Source: Ilumatobacteraceae bacterium (GTDB lineage: Bacteria > Actinomycetota > Acidimicrobiia > Acidimicrobiales > Ilumatobacteraceae). Taken from it: a stretch of 64,000 nucleotides of DNA. The stretch spans positions 1 through 64,000 of the forward strand of contig JALRBS010000066.1 of assembly GCA_023262325.1 (NCBI GenBank). The letters run 5' to 3'. Made by a program: the position numbers and the translations under genes. Position 1 is the stretch's first letter, and every line of letters starts with the position of its first letter. The notes beneath the pieces are model-generated. The model saw nothing but the letters and a program-made list of their open reading frames with translations. It had not been told where the DNA came from and searched no databases. This document shows, piece after piece, positions 60,013 through 64,000 of the stretch.

Positions 60013-62319
60013 GTCGGCGGTACCTCCGTACGCCGCTTCGACAATGTCGAGCGGACGGACGGGCACACGGTGAATCTTCTGCGTCGATCCGGTGGCGTTC
60101 ACGATGGCGTCATTTATTGCCGCAATGATCGCCGGTGTCGACGAAATCGTCGGTGGCTCGCCAACGCCCTTCGCCCCGAGTGGGGCCTGAGGATCTGGAA
60201 TTTCAATGAGGTGGGCAACGACGGGAGGCATATCGGCAATCGTTGGAATGAGGTAGTCGGTGAATGACGGATTCTTGATGCGTCCGTCTTCCTGGATGAT
60301 TTCTTCCATTAACGCAAGCCCGAGACCTTGAGCGATGCCGCCTTCGATTTGTCCAGTCACCGATAGCGGGTTCAGCGCTCGTCCAACATCTTGTGCGGTC
60401 GCAATCTCCACGACGCGAACGAGTCCGAGCTCGACGTCAACGTCGACGACAGCACGGTGGCCGACGAAGGCGAATGCCGTGTGACAGTTTCCTTGGCCCC
60501 GTTCGTCAAGGTGCACGGTTGCGCGATGGCGGTAGACGACTTCCTCGTCGATGGTGAGCCCTCTGACGACCTCTTCGATTGGGGTTCGTTCGGATGTCGT
60601 GGTGTCGACAAGGTCGGTTCCTTCGACCGCCAATGCGAGCGGATTGCACCCCGACGCTGCGGCGTGATGCTCAAAGATGCGTTCGCGCACAACTCGGCAG
60701 ACCGCGTCAACTGCTCCCCCGCTCATCCACGTTTGACGGGATGCGGATGTCGAACCCGCTGATCCAACATTCGTGTCAATCGTGTCGAGATCGACGGCTT
60801 CAATGCCGAGTACGGTTCGGGCAATCTGCGCAGCGATTGTGATGAAACCTTGTCCGACTTCTGCGGTCGCAAACTTCAGTGTGATCCGGCCGTCCTCAAG
60901 TCGGCATCGTGCAGAGCTGAAATCGTCAAAACCTTCTGAATACATGAGGTTCTTAATGGCGAACGCCCAGCCGACACCACGGTGAACATTGTCAGAGCGC
61001 GTGGTGTTGCCTGCTCCGCCGGGCAAAAGATACGAGTGTGTACCGACTGTCGAGCCAGGCATAGGAAGCGCGGCGAGGTTATCGATGCATTCTGTGACAG
61101 GCGCAACACTTTCAACGACCTGCCCGGTGACGAGGGTGTCGCCGGTGTGCATTGCATTTCGTCGCCGAAGTTCTAACGGTGAGAGCCCACACTTCTCGGC
61201 GAGTCGGTCCATCTGCTGTTCGTGGGCGAAGCACGCCTGCACGACACCAAAACCGCGCATCGCACCGCAGGGCAAATTGTTTGTGCGTACGACGATTCCT
61301 TCAACAACGGCATTGGGGCATTGGTAGGGACCCTGTGTATGGGTCACGGCATTGACAAGCACCGCTGAGGAGGTGGAGGCGTAGGCGCCCCCATCGAAGA
61401 GAAAACGAGCTTCGATGTTGACGAGCCTTCCGTCGGAGGTCGCGTGGTGGCGCATCCAGATTTTTGCTGGATGTCGGTGTACATGACCCAGAAAGCTTTC
61501 GACCCGGTCGTAGTGCATGCGAACCGGTTTGCCGCAGGTTAAGGCGAGCAAACAGACATGAACTTGAAGCGAAATGTCTTCACGACCACCGAAGGCACCT
61601 CCTACCCCGCCGAGCGTGAGACGTACCGATTCCTCAGCAAGGCCGAGGCACGCCGCCACTTGTGCGCGATCTTCGTGAAGCCATTGTGTTGCCACGTGAC
61701 AGTCGACGCCGCCGCCATCCTCGTCGGGAAACGCGACTGCTGCTTCGAGACCGAGAAACGCCTGATCCTGCATGCCAATGACGTATTCGTGTTCAACGAC
61801 GACATCACCTTTGACTGTGGGGTCTCCATGCAGGACATGCTGATGTCGGATGATGTTGCCATCGGGATGAATGGATGCGGCGCCTTCCTGGCACGCAAGT
61901 TCAGCGTCCACGAGTGGCTCGAGCGGTTCATATACGACGACGATCGCCGCGCAGGCACGTCGACTGGTCTCTTCGTCGATCGCAGCGACCGCTGCGACAG
62001 GTTCACCGATGTACCGCACGACATCGCTAGCGAACACGGGTTGATCCGATGCAATGAGACCGTAGGTCGCCTTGCCTGGGACGTCGTCGGCAGTAACAAC
62101 GGCGAACACGCCGGCGATCGCTAGTGCTTTTGACGTGTCAATTGAGATGATCCGTGCATGTTGATGGGGCGAACGCAACGTGACTCCAAATAGAGCCTCA
62201 TCAGGAAAGAGATCGCTTGAAAACGCGTACTCGCCTGCCGCTTTCGCCGCACCATCTGGTCGTGTTGGGGAAGACCCGATGCCGTGCCTTATCTCGCTTC
62301 GCGTGATCGTCTGGCTCAC
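60010..62319 (-). CDS. Xanthine dehydrogenase-type molybdopterin subunit
   Basis: A 769-residue CoxL/XdhA-type subunit. SPHQHARIISID and PDGAAKAAGEYAFSSDLFPDEALFGVTLR open it. LTLGGVGGAFGGREDI, AMRGFGVVQACFAHEQQMD and, close to the end, PLGAKGVGEPPTISSTPAI with the catalytic Glu are the Mo-cofactor motifs. It has no fused cluster domain, in contrast to the other Mo enzyme in this window. The substrate is probably xanthine or another purine, judging by the neighbouring PRTase. ATG overlaps the small-subunit stop by four bases. Confidence 0.92.
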   Translation of the reverse strand: MSQTITRSEIRHGIGSSPTRPDGAAKAAGEYAFSSDLFPDEALFGVTLRSPHQHARIISIDTSKALAIAGVFAVVTADDVPGKATYGLIASDQPVFASDVVRYIGEPVAAVAAIDEETSRRACAAIVVVYEPLEPLVDAELACQEGAASIHPDGNIIRHQHVLHGDPTVKGDVVVEHEYVIGMQDQAFLGLEAAVAFPDEDGGGVDCHVATQWLHEDRAQVAACLGLAEESVRLTLGGVGGAFGGREDISLQVHVCLLALTCGKPVRMHYDRVESFLGHVHRHPAKIWMRHHATSDGRLVNIEARFLFDGGAYASTSSAVLVNAVTHTQGPYQCPNAVVEGIVVRTNNLPCGAMRGFGVVQACFAHEQQMDRLAEKCGLSPLELRRRNAMHTGDTLVTGQVVESVAPVTECIDNLAALPMPGSTVGTHSYLLPGGAGNTTRSDNVHRGVGWAFAIKNLMYSEGFDDFSSARCRLEDGRITLKFATAEVGQGFITIAAQIARTVLGIEAVDLDTIDTNVGSAGSTSASRQTWMSGGAVDAVCRVVRERIFEHHAAASGCNPLALAVEGTDLVDTTTSERTPIEEVVRGLTIDEEVVYRHRATVHLDERGQGNCHTAFAFVGHRAVVDVDVELGLVRVVEIATAQDVGRALNPLSVTGQIEGGIAQGLGLALMEEIIQEDGRIKNPSFTDYLIPTIADMPPVVAHLIEIPDPQAPLGAKGVGEPPTISSTPAIIAAINDAIVNATGSTQKIHRVPVRPLDIVEAAYGGTAD

Positions 62320-62795
62320 GTTGCGGCCCCTCGTCGCTCACGTGCAACTGAGACAACCGCTTCGATGATGCGGCCATACCCTGTGCATCGACACAGGTTT
62401 CCAGCAAGTGCCTCGCGTATGTCGTCCGGGTCGGGATCGCTGGTCTGCGCGAGAAAATCTGTTGCGGCGACGATCAATCCTGGGGTGCAGAACCCGCATT
62501 GCACGGCACCACATTCAACGAAGGCTGCTTGGACATCGCGCGATTGGGTTAGCCCTTCGATCGTTGTGACGTGCGCATGCACGGCCGATGCAGCGAGGAC
62601 AAGGCACGAGCAGACGAGCGAGTCGTCGACGAGCACCGAGCACGAGCCACATTCGCCCTCTTCGCACGCACCCTTCGCCCCGGTGAGCCCGAGGTGCTCC
62701 CGAAGCACGCTGAGAAGGCTTGCGCCGGGCGCCGCCCCTCGAATTTCGACGGTGGTCCCATTCACCGTCAACATGAAATCGCGGTCATCGTTCAT
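62316..62795 (-). CDS. Xanthine dehydrogenase-type 2Fe-2S small subunit
   Basis: A 159-residue small subunit with all eight cluster cysteines: GACEEGECGSCSV (C44, C49, C52) and CSC (C64) for the plant-type cluster, VQCGFC (C100, C103) and LCRC (C135, C137) for the second. It passes electrons from Mo to FAD. It serves as an intact local reference for the cysteine-free XdhD-type domain at 46.5-47.0 kb. It overlaps both neighbours by ATGA. Confidence 0.95.
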   Translation of the reverse strand: MNDDRDFMLTVNGTTVEIRGAAPGASLLSVLREHLGLTGAKGACEEGECGSCSVLVDDSLVCSCLVLAASAVHAHVTTIEGLTQSRDVQAAFVECGAVQCGFCTPGLIVAATDFLAQTSDPDPDDIREALAGNLCRCTGYGRIIEAVVSVARERRGAAT

Positions 62796-63667
62796 GACGG
62801 CCCCCTCTCAGCAAGGTCACGAAGCCCGCGTTGAACAAGGCGTTTTGTCAAGACCTGCACCGCATGTTTGCGGTACGCGGCTGTTGAACGATGATCGGTG
62901 ATTGGACTCGCGGCGGTCGCGGCAAGACGTGCACCATCATCAAGATCGTCTGCGGAGATGCTGCACCGCTCCCAGTCGATCTGCTGTGCGAGTGCTGTTT
63001 CGGCTTCGGTCGCTCGAATAATCACCGGCCCCACCGAACCGAGCGCAATCGACACTGATCGATGTTCGGTGTTGAGGACGACCGCGACACCCGCGATTGA
63101 GATGACCATCGCATTTCGAACGCCGATTTTTGCGTACGACTGCCACCCCTTCACGATCGGAACTTCGACACTCGTGATGACTTCATTGTCTGCTCGACTC
63201 GTTCGCTTTGGCCCCGTAACAAAATCCGTCAGCGCTATCTGGCGCGAACCAGTCGCCGACGACAACATGAGTTGCGCGTCGAGCGCCACTAACGCACAGA
63301 CGCCATCACCGGCAGGGCTCGCAGTTGCGATGTTGCCGCCGATGGTGCCTGCATTTCGGATCTGCCGGCTACCGACGGTGCGTGCCGCCTCGGCGAGGCA
63401 GCGAACTCGTTCAACGAAGGGAGCCTCCTCGAGTGCTGTCCACGTGACTGAAGCACCAAGTGAGATCGTGCTCGCAGTGTCGTCGATCGTGTAGCGAGAG
63501 AGCTCGGACACGTTCCTCAACGCAATGATTGACGTCTCTTGGCGCAACCCATGTTGGTGATTGATGCCGACCATCACGTCGGTTCCACCAGCAAGGAGCA
63601 TTGCGTTGGGGTGTGCTGCGAGAAGACTCAGGACTTCTTCAGTTGTGTCAGGGAGATATACCGGCAC
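62792..63667 (-). CDS. Xanthine dehydrogenase-type FAD subunit
   Basis: A 291-residue medium subunit of normal length. LAGGTDVMVGIN (about 29-40) and IRNAGTIGGNIATASPAGDG (about 101-120) bind FAD. The C-terminal domain ends in YRKHAVQVLTKRLVQRGL, as in CoxM/XdhB. GTG 63667 begins the operon; TAACGT (63676-63681) on the minus strand is a possible -10 box 8 nt upstream. There is no cysteine cluster insertion. Confidence 0.92.
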   Translation of the reverse strand: MPVYLPDTTEEVLSLLAAHPNAMLLAGGTDVMVGINHQHGLRQETSIIALRNVSELSRYTIDDTASTISLGASVTWTALEEAPFVERVRCLAEAARTVGSRQIRNAGTIGGNIATASPAGDGVCALVALDAQLMLSSATGSRQIALTDFVTGPKRTSRADNEVITSVEVPIVKGWQSYAKIGVRNAMVISIAGVAVVLNTEHRSVSIALGSVGPVIIRATEAETALAQQIDWERCSISADDLDDGARLAATAASPITDHRSTAAYRKHAVQVLTKRLVQRGLRDLAERGPS

Positions 63668-63773
63668 AACCTGAGACGTTACAAGACTGCGCGAAGAGAC
63701 CGGTGACGGATGCTTTCTTCAGCGACCGCTTTGTTACAGTTTTTGTGTTGGGCACGTTGAGTCGGGGGAATCC

Positions 63774-64000
63774 ATGGCGTATGGCGAAGTAGATGACGAG
63801 GTTTCTCCCGTCACTGATTGGCTACACGACTGGGACTGGCTCGATCCCCAGTGGGGCGCGAACGCAATTTCGCTTTGGAACGACATTCGGTCTCAGTGCC
63901 CGGTGGCGACGACCGAACGTTATGGGCGTGCTGTCATGCCGGTGACGATGGAAGCGATTCATCAGATTGCAGCTGATACGGAACATTTCTCTTCGTGGCG
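63774..64000 (+). CDS. Cytochrome P450 (N-terminal part, cut by window edge)
   Basis: An open frame from ATG 63774 runs out of the window after 75 complete residues. WNDIRSQCPVATTERYGRAVMPVTMEAIHQIAADTEHFSS resembles the N-terminal strand region of bacterial P450 proteins (CPV, then the helix before FSS). GGGGGAA 5-11 bases upstream is a good ribosome binding site, and TACAGT at 63735-63740 a possible -10 box. The heme-binding cysteine lies beyond the window, so this is not confirmed. Confidence 0.75.
   Translation, partial: MAYGEVDDEVSPVTDWLHDWDWLDPQWGANAISLWNDIRSQCPVATTERYGRAVMPVTMEAIHQIAADTEHFSSW

Noticed and set aside
60010-63667. Carbon monoxide dehydrogenase (CoxLMS)
   Set aside because: The CO-dehydrogenase active-site loop with Cys next to the Mo site (VAYRCSFR) is not seen; the corresponding segment is AMRGFGVVQ.

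Overview
The window looks like a chromosomal segment of an actinobacterium of moderate GC, most plausibly an Acidimicrobiia (Ilumatobacter-like) lineage. The evidence is a WhiB regulator, the actinobacterial gcvH-garA-merR-bfn-merR neighbourhood known from Mycobacterium, a DUF4193-like acidic protein, several luciferase-like flavin/F420-type oxidoreductases, and many genes whose start codon lies only 6-9 nt behind a TANNNT promoter box (leaderless transcription). No rRNA, phage, IS element or CRISPR array was seen.

Positions 1-11.6 kb hold housekeeping genes: a DGK-like C-terminal domain protein, a two-domain ThyX-like protein, a DUF4193-like protein, GNAT, enoyl-CoA hydratase, gamma-carbonic anhydrase, PrmA-like methyltransferase, ribokinase, WhiB, threonine aldolase, RF3 and a small Zn protein. 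At 11.6-12.1 kb there is a 470-base gene-free, structure-rich stretch ending in a hairpin that buries the ribosome binding site of a PG-binding/M23 peptidase. Positions 14.8-22.9 kb hold the glycine cleavage system (tandem glycine riboswitch-gcvP, gcvT, gcvH) with GarA-like FHA protein, two MerR regulators, a bifunctional nuclease family protein and a PgsA-type synthase. Positions 23-39.4 kb are mixed: HIT protein, serine hydrolase, SRAP protein, DEAD-box helicase with a 10-unit RG repeat, SMP-30, TauD, NHL-repeat protein, tRNA-Pro, Der, DUF512, IspH, acyl-CoA ligase and GDPD.

From 39.4 to 64 kb the window is dominated by molybdenum-hydroxylase and N-heterocycle metabolism. A ten-gene minus-strand operon (51.4 to 39.5 kb) encodes a CodA-like amidohydrolase, two luciferase-like oxidoreductases, an 8-oxoguanine-deaminase-like amidohydrolase, a YgfM-like FAD subunit, an XdhD-like fused Mo subunit whose 2Fe-2S domain has lost all eight cysteine ligands, an SsnA-like amidohydrolase, XdhC, and the selenium-linked maturation proteins YqeB and YqeC. 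Divergent from it are a creatininase-family hydrolase, a cyclic-nucleotide-type phosphodiesterase and a NitT/TauT-like ABC importer. A second, canonical three-subunit xanthine dehydrogenase-type enzyme (63.7 to 60.0 kb) is followed by a xanthine/guanine-type phosphoribosyltransferase. Together these suggest uptake, deamination, hydroxylation and salvage of purine-like or other N-heterocyclic compounds. A cytochrome P450 starts at the right edge.
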